Of a stretch of 64,000 bases of DNA, positions 35,698 through 44,434 are shown one piece after another. This DNA comes from an uncultured Lachnospiraceae bacterium. GTDB lineage: Bacteria > Bacillota > Clostridia > Lachnospirales > Lachnospiraceae. How positions within the stretch are numbered: position 1 is the stretch's first letter; each line of letters starts with the position of its first letter. The position numbers were made by a program, and so were the translations under genes. The stretch is from NCBI GenBank assembly GCA_900548905.1, contig URMK01000001.1:62001-126000 (forward strand). Reading direction: 5' to 3'. The notes beneath the pieces were generated by a model. It did not search any database and had not been told where the DNA came from. It worked only from the letters and a program-made list of their open reading frames with translations.

Positions 35698-37425
35698 ATG
35701 ATAACGGGAGCGGAACTATTTGTAAAAGCACTCAAGGCGGAAGGGGTGACTACCCTGTTTGCCTATCCCGGAGGACAGGCGATTGATTTGTTTGACGCCC
35801 TTTATGGGGAGAACGAAATAGACGTCATCCTGCCGCGGCATGAACAGGGCCTGATCCATGCTGCGGACGGATATGCCCGTTCTACCGGCAGAGTGGGGGT
35901 ATGCCTGGTAACCAGCGGCCCGGGGGCGACGAATCTGGTGACAGGGATTGCCACGGCCAACTATGACAGCGTCCCGCTTGTCTGCTTTACCGGACAGGTA
36001 CCCACCGGCCTGATTGGAAACGATGCCTTTCAGGAGGTGGATATTGTGGGAATCACCAGAAGTATATGCAAATATGCGGTTACCGTGAGAAAACGGGAAG
36101 AACTGGGCGCAGTGATAAAAAAAGCCTTTTGGGTTGCAAAAGCCGGAAAGCCGGGGGTAGTGGTGGTGGATTTGCCGAAGGATATCCAAAGAGAATACGG
36201 CAGCGCCGGTTATCCGGAGAGGGCAAAGGTGAGAGGCTGTAAATCCCCAGCCTGTATACATACAGGCCAGATCCGAAGGGCGATGGAAGCATTGAAGCAG
36301 GCGGAAAGGCCGGTTTTTCTCCTGGGCGGCGGCGTGATCATAAGCCGTGCCGGGGAGGAAATGCGCTGTCTCGCCGAAACCACAGGGGTTCCTGTAGTCA
36401 CAACGATTATGGGAAAAGGGTCCATACCCACAATCCATCCTTTATATGTGGGAAATATCGGTATCCACGGCGCTTATGCCGCCAATATGGCTGTCAGCCG
36501 GTGCGATCTCCTTTTTTCCATCGGGACAAGATTCAATGACCGCATTACCGGGAACACGGAGCGTTTCGCACCCGGAGCCTCTATTGTGCATGTGGATATT
36601 GATCCGTCCTCCATATCCCGCAATATCTCCGTGGATATTCCTATTGTCGCCGATGCGGGGCAGGCGATACACCTGTTTAACGAAAGAGCCTGCCCTCTGG
36701 AAATCGGGGAGTGGAGGGAACAGATTGGGGAATGGAAGAAACAGCACCCTATAGAACGGAAGAAAAAAGGAGTGACCCCGGAGACAATCATGCGGCATAT
36801 TAATGAAGCCTTTCCCGAAGCGGTTGTCGCTGCGGATGTGGGGCAGAACCAGATGTGGGTCACGCAGTTTCTGGCCCTGGATGAGCATAAGCAGCTGCTG
36901 ACGTCCGGCGGACTCGGCACAATGGGATATGGCCTTCCGGCCGGGATAGGGGCGAAGCTTGGCAATCCCGGGACGGATGTGGTCGTTATTACCGGAGACG
37001 GGGGGATGCAGATGAACATTCAGGAGCTGGCTACCGCCGTGATATATGAACTTCCTGTCATCATCTGCATATGGAATAACGGCTATCTGGGAAATGTAAG
37101 GCAGTGGCAGGAGATGTTTTACGGAAAGCGATATTCCTCCACCTGTATGCGTTACCGGAAAAGCTGCCCTGCGGACTGCAGCCGGCCCGGTAAAGACTGT
37201 CCCGTTTATACGCCCGATTTTATCCGGCTGGCGGAAAGCTACGGGGCAAAAGGAATCCGGGTGACAAGGGAAGCGGAAATCGCCCCCGCCCTACAGGACG
37301 CAAAACGAACGGCGGGAATACCCACCATCATTGAATTTATCATAGACCGGGAGGATAATGTCATGCCAATTGTCCCGCCGGGAAACGCCCTGGAAGAAAT
37401 GGTTTTGAAGGAGGAGCGGATATGA
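35698..37425 (+). CDS. ilvB: Acetolactate synthase large subunit
   Basis: 575 residues, ThDP-dependent. It joins two pyruvates (or pyruvate and 2-oxobutyrate) in valine, leucine and isoleucine synthesis. The ThDP-activating Glu is in LPRHEQGLIHAADGYAR, FAD-site residues lie in the middle, and the Mg/ThDP motif is GDGGMQMNIQELATA. A Cys-rich insert (about 480-505: STCMRYRKSCPADCSRPGKD and on to C) separates the usual KRYSS and TPDFIRLAESYGAKG. The start follows AAGGAGG. It overlaps ilvN by 4 bases. The palindrome upstream ties it to the TetR gene. Confidence 0.95.
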   Translation: MITGAELFVKALKAEGVTTLFAYPGGQAIDLFDALYGENEIDVILPRHEQGLIHAADGYARSTGRVGVCLVTSGPGATNLVTGIATANYDSVPLVCFTGQVPTGLIGNDAFQEVDIVGITRSICKYAVTVRKREELGAVIKKAFWVAKAGKPGVVVVDLPKDIQREYGSAGYPERAKVRGCKSPACIHTGQIRRAMEALKQAERPVFLLGGGVIISRAGEEMRCLAETTGVPVVTTIMGKGSIPTIHPLYVGNIGIHGAYAANMAVSRCDLLFSIGTRFNDRITGNTERFAPGASIVHVDIDPSSISRNISVDIPIVADAGQAIHLFNERACPLEIGEWREQIGEWKKQHPIERKKKGVTPETIMRHINEAFPEAVVAADVGQNQMWVTQFLALDEHKQLLTSGGLGTMGYGLPAGIGAKLGNPGTDVVVITGDGGMQMNIQELATAVIYELPVIICIWNNGYLGNVRQWQEMFYGKRYSSTCMRYRKSCPADCSRPGKDCPVYTPDFIRLAESYGAKGIRVTREAEIAPALQDAKRTAGIPTIIEFIIDREDNVMPIVPPGNALEEMVLKEERI

Positions 37426-37940
37426 AAAAGCGGTGGATTTGTCTTTTTGTGGAAAATGAAATAGGGGTGCTTGCCCGGATAGCGGGCCTGTTCTCTGCCA
37501 AAGCATATAATCTGGAAAGCCTGAGTGTAGGAAGAACGGAGGATGAGACGGTTTCCCGTATGACAATCAGCCTCACCGGCGACGATAAAACCTTTGAGCA
37601 AGTGAAAAAACAGCTTAACCGCTGTGTGGAGGTAATTAAAGTGATGGATTATACCGACCGGGCCGTGTACCGGAAGGAACTGATGTATGTCAAAATCAGC
37701 GGCTGTTCCGGCGAAGAGATAACGGATCTGTTCCGTATTTCCCGGGTGACGGGAACTGCAATTGCGGACTATGCGCGGTCCTGCGTCCTGCTTGAGAGTG
37801 TGCGGACACAGGAGCAGAATGAGGAACTTCTGGCAAGGCTGAAACGAGACTATTCCGGCCGGATCGAGATTGCCAGAGGAGGGAGCGTAGCGGTTGAGGC
37901 AGCCGGCAGGTGCTCAATAGACCAAAATTCGCAAGATTGA
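37422..37940 (+). CDS. ilvN: Acetolactate synthase small (regulatory) subunit
   Basis: 172 residues. The N-terminal ACT domain (RWICLFVENEIGVLARIAGLFSAKAYNLESLSVG) binds valine for feedback control. The C-terminal domain (about 85-160) fits the small-subunit family. Its ATG overlaps the ilvB stop (ATGA), so the two subunits are translationally coupled. ilvC, ilvD and leu genes are not next to it; a sigma factor follows 105 bases later. Confidence 0.93.
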   Translation: MKKRWICLFVENEIGVLARIAGLFSAKAYNLESLSVGRTEDETVSRMTISLTGDDKTFEQVKKQLNRCVEVIKVMDYTDRAVYRKELMYVKISGCSGEEITDLFRISRVTGTAIADYARSCVLLESVRTQEQNEELLARLKRDYSGRIEIARGGSVAVEAAGRCSIDQNSQD

Positions 37941-38044
37941 CGGTGCAGGGTGTGATATAGTATTACAAAAGGGTAGTTAATAAAGGAAGGCGGAAAACAA
38001 TACACCGTCCTGACATACAGGACCGGCAGCTGAGGGAGAAGGAA

Positions 38045-38608
38045 ATGGAGGATGAGAAGATAATAGCGCTGTTCTGGAGCCGATCCGAACAGGCGATCGC
38101 GGAAACTGCCGCGAAATATGGCGGACTCTGCAGGAAAATTGCGGGAAATATTCTGGAAAACGAACAGGACACGGAGGAATGTCTCAACGACACTTATTTG
38201 GGCGTATGGAACAGTATTCCCCCCGCGCATCCCGGAGTACTGCGCGCCTATGTGTGCAGGATAGCCAGGAATCTGGCGGTTAAGAAATTCCGGTCCAATA
38301 CCGCGGCAAAAAGGGACTGCCGAAGCAATTGCCTGCTGGAGGAGCTGGAAGGATGTATTCCTGCTTCCGTCCGGCAGGAGGTGGAAGAGCAGCTGGAGAT
38401 GAAGGAGCTTGCAGGATATCTGGAGAAATTCCTGGACAGCCTGGGGAAACGGGAGAGAGCGGTATTTTTCAGGCGCTACTGGCTTGCGCAGTCACTGAAG
38501 GAGGTGGGTGAGGCATGCGGGGTTACCGAGCATCACGCCGCGGTTATCCTGGAAAGAAGCCGCAAAAAGCTGAAGAAATTCCTGGAAGAAAGGGGGATAT
38601 GGATATGA
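38045..38608 (+). CDS. ECF-type RNA polymerase sigma factor
   Basis: 187 residues with region 2 (ENEQDTEECLNDTYLGVWNSIPP) and region 4 (LDSLGKRERAVFFRRYWLAQSLKEVGEACGVTEHHAAVILERSRKKLKKFL). The intervening linker is long and Cys-containing. The start has GGGAGAAGGAA upstream. It overlaps the next gene by 4 bases, the usual arrangement for an ECF factor and its membrane regulator. The stress it answers is not evident. Confidence 0.92.
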   Translation: MEDEKIIALFWSRSEQAIAETAAKYGGLCRKIAGNILENEQDTEECLNDTYLGVWNSIPPAHPGVLRAYVCRIARNLAVKKFRSNTAAKRDCRSNCLLEELEGCIPASVRQEVEEQLEMKELAGYLEKFLDSLGKRERAVFFRRYWLAQSLKEVGEACGVTEHHAAVILERSRKKLKKFLEERGIWI

Positions 38609-39645
38609 AGGCTAAACGATTGTGGGAGGCGCTGGGAGAGGTGGGCGACTCTTATGTAGAAGAGATCCTGGAACAGACGGAGAAGAAGATAAAAATGCGG
38701 AAAGGAAGGCTGTGGAAACCGGCGGCCGCAGCCGCCCTGCTTCTTTTCTGCCTGCTCACAGGAATTCCCCTTTTGGCGGCGGAGATCCCGGCTTTTTACC
38801 AGGTGCTGTATCAGATATCCCCTGCCACGGCCCAGTTCTTTATCCCGGTCCAAAAAGCCGGCGAGGATAACGGAATCCGGATGGAAGTGGAGGCGGCCTA
38901 TATCGAAGGCGATACGGCCCGGATATATATATCCATGCAGGATTTGAAAGGTGGCCGGGTTGATGAAACCACGGATTTATTTGACAGCTATTCCATACAA
39001 CGCAGTTTTGACAGCGTGGGCAGCTGCCGGCGGGTTTCCTTTGAGGAGGAAACCGGAAAGGCCACTTTCCTGGTGGAAATAACAAGAATGGACGGAAAAC
39101 CCATAGAAGGAGGGAAAATCACTTTTTCCGTCAGGGAATTTATCAGTGGAAAAACGGCGTCGGAGGATATGCTTCTGGATTTGGATCCGGCGTCTCTTGC
39201 AGACAGAGGTGTTACGGAAACCGTAAAGGAACCGCAGATAACGGGTTTCGGTTATCCGGGGGACGTTTCCGATGACGAAGAACGCAAGATCCTTTCCCAG
39301 TCGGTACTGCAGCCGCAGGAGACACTGTATTCCCCAATGGATAAAATCGATATAACGGCGGCAGGGTATCTGGACGGTATGCTCCATATCCAGCTGGCGG
39401 TAACGGATAAGCTTCTTTTGGATCCCCACGGCTTTCTCTATTTGACAGATGAGGAAGGAAACCGGTTGGATTCCCGGTACACCATATCTTTTATGAAAGA
39501 GAAGGAGGGAGGAAAGCGGGTGGATTACCAGGAATTCCTTTTCCGTATCCCCAGGGAAGAACTGGAAGGCTGCCGGCTTTACGGGAGCTTTTATACAGCT
39601 GGCAGAAATGTCCGGGGCTATTGGCGTGTAACCTTCTCTTTGTAA
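38605..39645 (+). CDS. DUF4179 domain-containing protein, likely anti-sigma partner
   Basis: 346 residues. A short cytoplasmic part (about 1-32) is followed by one membrane helix (about 36-57, AAAAALLLFCLLTGIPLLAAEI) and a large extracellular domain that starts with the DUF4179 pattern (FYQVLYQISPATAQFFIPVQ) and has a DUF5643-like beta-rich C-terminal half. The ATG at 38605 shares bases with the sigma stop (ATGA) and has AGGGGG at 8 bases. DUF4179 proteins commonly accompany ECF factors, so it probably holds the sigma factor inactive at the membrane until a signal arrives. Confidence 0.88.
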   Translation: MKAKRLWEALGEVGDSYVEEILEQTEKKIKMRKGRLWKPAAAAALLLFCLLTGIPLLAAEIPAFYQVLYQISPATAQFFIPVQKAGEDNGIRMEVEAAYIEGDTARIYISMQDLKGGRVDETTDLFDSYSIQRSFDSVGSCRRVSFEEETGKATFLVEITRMDGKPIEGGKITFSVREFISGKTASEDMLLDLDPASLADRGVTETVKEPQITGFGYPGDVSDDEERKILSQSVLQPQETLYSPMDKIDITAAGYLDGMLHIQLAVTDKLLLDPHGFLYLTDEEGNRLDSRYTISFMKEKEGGKRVDYQEFLFRIPREELEGCRLYGSFYTAGRNVRGYWRVTFSL

Positions 39646-39701
39646 ATCGGATCCGATATGATATAATTCCTGGTAACGGCAGTACAAAAGAGGAGGCAGG
39701 G

Positions 39702-40349
39702 ATGGAAAGAGATATGAATCTGGATGAAATATCCGACGGAAAATTATATGAGGCCAACGATATGGTCAGGCTGGGCTGCGGGGACTGTGCCGGCTGTTCG
39801 GCATGCTGCCATGGTATGGGGGATACTATCATACTCGATCCTTATGATATCTGGCAGCTCACGGGAAATCTGCACCGTACTTTTGAACAGCTCCTGAGCC
39901 AGGGGAAGATAGCCCTGGCCGTATACGACGGGGTTATCCTGCCCCATCTGTGCCTCGAAGGCGCACAGGAGGGCTGCCCCTTTCTCAGCACGGAGGGAAG
40001 ATGCAGCATCCATTCCTTCCGGCCGGGGCTCTGCCGCCTGTTCCCCTTGGGAAGGCTTTATGAGGATAACAGCTTCCGCTATTTTATCCAGGTGCACGAA
40101 TGCCGGAAGGAGAGCCGGACAAAGCTGAAAATAAAGAAATGGCTGGACATACCTGAAATACGCAGGTACGAACAGTTCATCAGCTGCTGGCACTACTTCA
40201 TCAAAGAGGTACAGGAGGAAATAAGGACATTAGGGGATGAGGTACAAATAAAACAGCGGAATATGCAGCTGCTGCAGACCTACTTCCTGACGCCCTACCG
40301 AGGGGAAGAGGATTTTTATGAACAATTTTATGCCCGGCGGAAGGACTGA
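39702..40349 (+). CDS. YkgJ-family cysteine cluster protein
   Basis: 215 residues, cytoplasmic. The N-terminal cluster GCGDCAGCSACCHGMGDT (about 26-43), then GCPFL, GRCSIHSFRPGLCRLFPLGR and HECR, provide at least nine Cys in the pattern of the YkgJ/CxxCxxCC zinc or iron binding family. The C-terminal 70 residues are helical and charged. The ATG at 39702 follows AGGAGG. Function is unknown across the family; metal binding is inferred from the motif. A strong terminator follows. Confidence 0.88.
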   Translation: MERDMNLDEISDGKLYEANDMVRLGCGDCAGCSACCHGMGDTIILDPYDIWQLTGNLHRTFEQLLSQGKIALAVYDGVILPHLCLEGAQEGCPFLSTEGRCSIHSFRPGLCRLFPLGRLYEDNSFRYFIQVHECRKESRTKLKIKKWLDIPEIRRYEQFISCWHYFIKEVQEEIRTLGDEVQIKQRNMQLLQTYFLTPYRGEEDFYEQFYARRKD

Positions 40350-40356
40350 CAGACGG

Positions 40357-40399
40357 CCTCCGGCACCCCCATGGAAATGTGCGGTGCCGGAGGTTTTTT
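40357..40399 (+). terminator. Terminator after the YkgJ-family gene
   Basis: CCTCCGGCACC (40357-40367) pairs with GGTGCCGGAGG (40383-40393), then six T. Confidence 0.92.
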
Positions 40400-40539
40400 G
40401 AACATAAGGATAGCTCGTTGATCGTGGCACCGTAGTTACTGCGGGAATTGCAAATGAATATGGTTGTATATAATGTACAATATATTGTGATATACACATA
40501 GTGCAATTGGCTGAAAATAACAAAAACACAAAAATAAAA

Positions 40540-40639
40540 CTGACATTTCAAAAAATAAAATGCTAAAATGATACTATCGTAATAACTGTGAAAGACGGAA
40601 CAGTTACGGTCGTAAAAAGAAAAACCGGGAGGTGATTTT
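40540..40639 (+). promoter_or_regulatory. Promoter and leader of a small gene
   Basis: CTGACA at 40540-40545, 18 bases, TAAAAT at 40564-40569. The leader carries a TAACTGT / ACAGTTA hairpin near 40583-40606. The 140 bases upstream are AT-rich, without a gene, and include the palindrome ACAATATATTGT (40477-40488). Confidence 0.55.
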
Positions 40640-40861
40640 ATGAGAAGGATAACGAGTGCCTGTCTGCTGCAGACAATGAGGTTTGATAACCTGAACGGGG
40701 AAAACCCGGAGCAGGAGCTGGAAATGTACTGCAAAAAGCTGGATTTGAAAAGGACGAAATATGTCATTGAGGAAAAGACGGTACAGCCCGGCGGCGCGCT
40801 GCTTGTTAAAATCAGGAGACAATACAACCAGTATAAAACAGACGGATATTTGGAGCAGTAA
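40640..40861 (+). CDS. Small conserved-looking protein of unknown function
   Basis: Seventy-three residues, no signal peptide, no membrane segment, mixed charge (RRITSACLLQTMRFDNLNGE, later a basic RRQYNQYK). A GGGAGGTGA ribosome site stands 7 bases before the ATG, and the gene has its own promoter and a strong terminator. That argues for a real monocistronic gene. I do not recognise the family. The opening (ITSACLLQTM.F) suggests a first beta strand and the whole may form a small alpha/beta domain. Confidence 0.7.
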   Translation: MRRITSACLLQTMRFDNLNGENPEQELEMYCKKLDLKRTKYVIEEKTVQPGGALLVKIRRQYNQYKTDGYLEQ

Positions 40862-40867
40862 ACCCGC

Positions 40868-40918
40868 ACTTCGGAGCAGCCGCACAAAAACAGGCGGCAA
40901 TGCTCCGGAGTGTTTTTT
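40868..40918 (+). terminator. Terminator after the small gene
   Basis: ACTTCGGAGCA pairs with TGCTCCGGAGT (one G-T), with an inner CCGC/GCGG stem, then TGTTTTTTT. Confidence 0.88.
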
Positions 40919-41114
40919 TGGAAATGGAAAGCAGAAACGGCATATCTTCGCGGGTTAAAGGGTATAGAGCCGTAATTTAAGGGAATATTCCTACTATAGA
41001 GATCATATTTACCGCCGCAATGTATGCGGCTGTACCGTAAAAGGTATGCCGCGTGGTTATAAGGGCTGCGGCCGGGTATAGAAAACGTACATAAGTAAAA
41101 GGAAAGGCGGAAGG

Positions 41115-42095
41115 ATGTTGGGAAATAATCAGATGCCCGGGCTGGCGGGATACGCCGGTACAAATCATAACATGCCGGAAAAGGAAGAGATGCGGTCCGC
41201 CGCTGCCGGGCCGTCTCCGGACAAGGAGGAGGAAGGTTCTGTTTCCGTTGTACAGGAGAGGGCCCTTTCGGATGATTCCGTAAAAACCTATCTGAAGGAA
41301 ATCGGCAGATTTCCGCTGCTTTCTACCGAAGAAGAACTGGAGCTTGCCACGGCTATGGAACAGGGAGACGAGGCCGCCAGGGAAAAAATGATTTATTCCA
41401 ACCTCCGTCTGGTCGTCAGTGTGGTGAAAAAATATGCGCCCGGAAGCGGGATGGCCTTTCTGGATTTGATTCAGGAAGGGAATATGGGGCTGATGAAGGC
41501 GGTGGAACGTTTTGACTGCCATATGGGCTACAAATTCAGCACGTATGCCATCTGGTGGATCCGGCAGGCCGTCACCCGCGCCATTGCCGATCAGGCGAGG
41601 ACTATCCGCGTCCCCGTTCATATGAAGGAAAGCATGAATAAAATACGGAAGGTATCCCGCAGGTTCCTGGCGGAAGAGGGAAGGGAGCCAAGCCAGGAGG
41701 AAATCGGGCGGCTGCTGGATATGCCGGCGGAAAAAGTAAAGGATACCATGAGGTATTTCAGTGATACGATATCCCTGGAAACCCCGGTGGGAGAAGAAGA
41801 GGACACTTCCCTTGCCGATTTTATTTCCGATGATAAAATGCCGGAACAATATCATAAGGCGGAACAGGGTATTATGCGGGAGGAACTGCTGGAAGTCCTG
41901 GAAACCCTCTCAAAGAGGGAACAGACGGTACTCCTCCTGCGCTTCGGGTTTGTGGACGGCAGGAGCTGGACGCTGGAAGAGGTGGGCAGGCTGTATCATG
42001 TGACAAGGGAACGGATACGGCAGATAGAAGGCAGGGCAATAAAACGGCTGCGGCAGCGAAGGGGCATGAAGGAACTGAGGGAATATATAGAGTAA
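41115..42095 (+). CDS. RpoD-like (group 2 type) RNA polymerase sigma factor
   Basis: 326 residues. Region 1.2 (DSVKTYLKEIGRFPLLSTEEE), region 2 (NLRLVVSVVKKYA, FLDLIQEGNMGLMKAVERFD, YKFSTYAIWWIRQAVTRAIADQ), region 3 and region 4 (REQTVLLLRFGFVDGRSWTLEEVGRLYHVTRERIRQIEGRAIKRLR) are all present. The N-terminal 50 residues are disordered and region 1.1 is missing, so it is an alternative rather than the primary sigma factor. The -10 recognising residues look canonical. The start has GGCGGAAGG. The 250 bases upstream hold only a palindrome GGAATATTCC (40982-40991). Confidence 0.9.
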   Translation: MLGNNQMPGLAGYAGTNHNMPEKEEMRSAAAGPSPDKEEEGSVSVVQERALSDDSVKTYLKEIGRFPLLSTEEELELATAMEQGDEAAREKMIYSNLRLVVSVVKKYAPGSGMAFLDLIQEGNMGLMKAVERFDCHMGYKFSTYAIWWIRQAVTRAIADQARTIRVPVHMKESMNKIRKVSRRFLAEEGREPSQEEIGRLLDMPAEKVKDTMRYFSDTISLETPVGEEEDTSLADFISDDKMPEQYHKAEQGIMREELLEVLETLSKREQTVLLLRFGFVDGRSWTLEEVGRLYHVTRERIRQIEGRAIKRLRQRRGMKELREYIE

Positions 42096-42162
42096 CTATC
42101 CCGCAGGAGTCCTGCCGCTATCTCCGCCGGCTCAGCTGCGCCGAAGAATCCGTGATACTCTA

Positions 42163-42546
42163 TCAGGATGGATCGGATGTGCGGGCGGATATCAGATCTT
42201 TGAGCTCCTCCAGGTCTTGCCGGGTAAGCGTTTCGGTATCCAGGAAAGAGGCCAGCATGGAGGTCATGCTTCCGTTGAAAAAACGCTGCAGGAAATGGCG
42301 GCTTTCCTGGTTTACGTATTCCTCCTGCCCGAACAGCGAGGTATAAATAAATACCCGGCCCTCCTTTTCATAAGTGAGGGCTTTTTTCTGTACAAGGCGC
42401 TTCAGCATGGTCTGTATGGTTTTGGGGCTCCATTTGGTGGTACGGGTAAGAGATTCGGTCACCTGGTTTGTGCTGACGGGCGCATGCTCCCATACGATTT
42501 TCATAACCTGGAATTCCGCTTCCGATATCTGTGGGAGAGCCTTCAT
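42163..42546 (-). CDS. BlaI/MecI/CopY-family repressor
   Basis: 127 residues. The N-terminal winged helix (ISEAEFQVMKIVWEHAPVSTNQVTESL, WSPKTIQTMLKRLVQKKALTYEKEGRVFIYTS) and the C-terminal dimerisation helices match the family. The ATG at 42546 has GAGG upstream. Members repress beta-lactamase, PBP2a or copper genes and are cleaved or released through a BlaR1-type sensor. No blaR1 or M56 peptidase is visible next to it. A good family-type operator lies over its own start site, and the D,D-carboxypeptidase gene is divergent from it. Confidence 0.93.
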   Translation of the reverse strand: MKALPQISEAEFQVMKIVWEHAPVSTNQVTESLTRTTKWSPKTIQTMLKRLVQKKALTYEKEGRVFIYTSLFGQEEYVNQESRHFLQRFFNGSMTSMLASFLDTETLTRQDLEELKDLISARTSDPS

Positions 42547-42564
42547 AAAATACCTCAACCTTTC

Positions 42565-42613
42565 TTACAGATGTAATAATAGAAAGTATAGGGATATGCG
42601 GGCCATTTGTCAA
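42565..42613 (-). promoter_or_regulatory. blaI-type gene promoter with operator
   Basis: On the minus strand: TTGACA (42613-42608), 17 bases, TATACT (42590-42585). The dyad TTACAGATGTAA (42565-42576) sits at the likely transcription start. It closely resembles the TACA/TGTA operators of BlaI and MecI. Confidence 0.85.
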
Positions 42614-42711
42614 TTCTCATCTTCAAGAAAAATTAAGAATTGGAAAAAACCTGCAATTTCCATAAATTACCTGCCCGAAAAGTTACTTTTGAGGGGAAAT
42701 AGAAGATAATC

Positions 42712-42747
42712 TGCTTGACTTGATATTCCAGGGGAGGTAATCTTTTA
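42712..42747 (+). promoter_or_regulatory. Conserved 36-base element / promoter of the carboxypeptidase gene
   Basis: TTGACT at 42715-42720, 17 bases, TAATCT at 42738-42743. The whole element matches 29 of 36 bases with 14750-14785. It contains TTCCAGGGGAGG, a partial dyad, inside the spacer. Confidence 0.55.
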
Positions 42748-42829
42748 GTTGAGAGTTCTTTTATCCCTCTGCGGCTTATGGACAGCGGGAGATCGGAATG
42801 TTAGAAACTTGCAAGGAGTATACCCCCTG

Positions 42830-44314
42830 ATGAAATATAAATGGATACCGGCTACAGCGGCAATTCTTTCTTCTTTTTTTCTTATTTCTTCCCCGATAAC
42901 CGCATTTGCGGCGGGCAATACCATCAGTACAATTGAAGATGAAATGGTTCATAACACGGAAGGCGGGCAGGAAACGGAAGCCGGCGAAAGCGAGACGGAG
43001 CAGGAAGCCACGGAGGAAGGTGACGGCACCGGAACCGATGTTTTCTGGCCGTCAGGACCGTCGGTGGTTGCGGAATCAGGCATTGTGATGGAGGTTTCCA
43101 CCGGAACCATCCTTTACAGCAAGAACATGCACGCCCAATATTACCCTGCCAGCATTACGAAAATCATGACAGCCCTTCTCGCCATGGAAAACTGTGAACT
43201 GGATGAATTGGTGAAGGTTCCCCACGAAGCGGTTTACATGGAGGACAAGGGCTCCCATGTTGCCCTGGATGAGGATGAGGAGCTGACGGTAGAGGACTGC
43301 CTGTATGCCATGATGTTGGCCTCTGCCAACGATGCGGCCTATGCCCTGGCAATCCATGTGGGCGGTACCATTGAAAATTTTGCGGACATGATGAATAAGA
43401 GGGCGGTTGAATTGGGGTGCCAGGACAGCAATTTCGTCAATCCGCACGGGCTGCCGGATGAAAGGCATGTATCCAGCGCCTATGATATGGCGCTGATCAC
43501 CAGGGAAGCCCTGAAGCATGAGATTTTCAGGACCGTGTCCAAGACCGTATATTATGAGATCCAGCCCACGGACAAACAGCCGGATCTGATTCCCATGTCT
43601 AACCACCATAAGATGATCTGCAGCGGCAAATATCACTATGACGGTGTTTTCGCCGGAAAAACCGGCTATACGGTAGTTGCGAAAAATACACTGGTTACCT
43701 GTGCGGCCAGGGATGACATGGAGCTAATCTGTGTAACCATGAAAACAGAAGGCCGTCAGGTGTATGTGGATACCGCATCCTTGTTTGATTTCTGTTTTGA
43801 TAATTTTAAAAAGGTGGATATCGGAACCAGCGAAGCAGGTGAAATAGAGGTGCCTGTTAAGGCAGCGGACGGAACGGAAAAAGTGGAAACGGTACCTGTA
43901 CAGGTAGCGGAGGACGGTTATGTGATCATCCCTTCCCAGGTAAGCTTTTCGGATTTGAAGCCCATGCTTCTGCTTGCGGCGGCGGATGAGAACGCGGATA
44001 CCGGGGTGCTGGAATATACTTACGGTACCCGTGAGGTGGGACAGGCTTCCATAACCCTTCCTGATTTCCTGCGGACAAAAGCAGAGCCGGAGGAAACGGA
44101 GCCGGAAGCGGAAACCCTGCCTGCCAAAGAGGAAAAGGAAGGGGATACCGGTTTTTGCTGGTGGTATATCCCGCTGGGAATTCTGGCGGCAGCCGCAGTT
44201 ATCCTGGGTGCCGTCATGCTGGTCCGCCGGCAGATTTGGAAATACCGCTGGAGGAAAAGAAGAAGAGGCGGCAGGATGCGGAATGCAGGAAACGGGCGCA
44301 GGCCGAGAAGATAG
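42830..44314 (+). CDS. D-alanyl-D-alanine carboxypeptidase, DacF/PBP5 type
   Basis: Trims the terminal D-Ala of peptidoglycan side chains outside the membrane. The 494 residues start with a signal peptide (about 1-26), then an acidic Glu/Thr-rich linker (about 35-65). The S11 peptidase domain has SITK (near 108), SAN (near 165) and KTG (near 277). A PBP5_C-like beta domain follows, then an acidic spacer, a membrane helix (about 444-466) and a very basic tail. The start follows AAGGAG at a slightly long 11 bases. It is divergent from the BlaI-type repressor, which may regulate it. Confidence 0.94.
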   Translation: MKYKWIPATAAILSSFFLISSPITAFAAGNTISTIEDEMVHNTEGGQETEAGESETEQEATEEGDGTGTDVFWPSGPSVVAESGIVMEVSTGTILYSKNMHAQYYPASITKIMTALLAMENCELDELVKVPHEAVYMEDKGSHVALDEDEELTVEDCLYAMMLASANDAAYALAIHVGGTIENFADMMNKRAVELGCQDSNFVNPHGLPDERHVSSAYDMALITREALKHEIFRTVSKTVYYEIQPTDKQPDLIPMSNHHKMICSGKYHYDGVFAGKTGYTVVAKNTLVTCAARDDMELICVTMKTEGRQVYVDTASLFDFCFDNFKKVDIGTSEAGEIEVPVKAADGTEKVETVPVQVAEDGYVIIPSQVSFSDLKPMLLLAAADENADTGVLEYTYGTREVGQASITLPDFLRTKAEPEETEPEAETLPAKEEKEGDTGFCWWYIPLGILAAAAVILGAVMLVRRQIWKYRWRKRRRGGRMRNAGNGRRPRR

Positions 44315-44367
44315 CTGTATTGCTGCTGTGGGGCAGATGGAGCATCAGGGGAATTTATATTTCATAC

Positions 44368-44396
44368 TTGTACAACAGACCGTAAAAGCTTATAAT
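44368..44396 (+). promoter_or_regulatory. Promoter of the GGDEF/EAL gene
   Basis: TTGTAC at 44368-44373, 17 bases, TATAAT at 44391-44396; about 32 bases remain to the ATG. Confidence 0.8.
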
Positions 44397-44434
44397 AAAA
44401 TTATGTACACGGTATCGTAACAGAGGGAGCTTTT

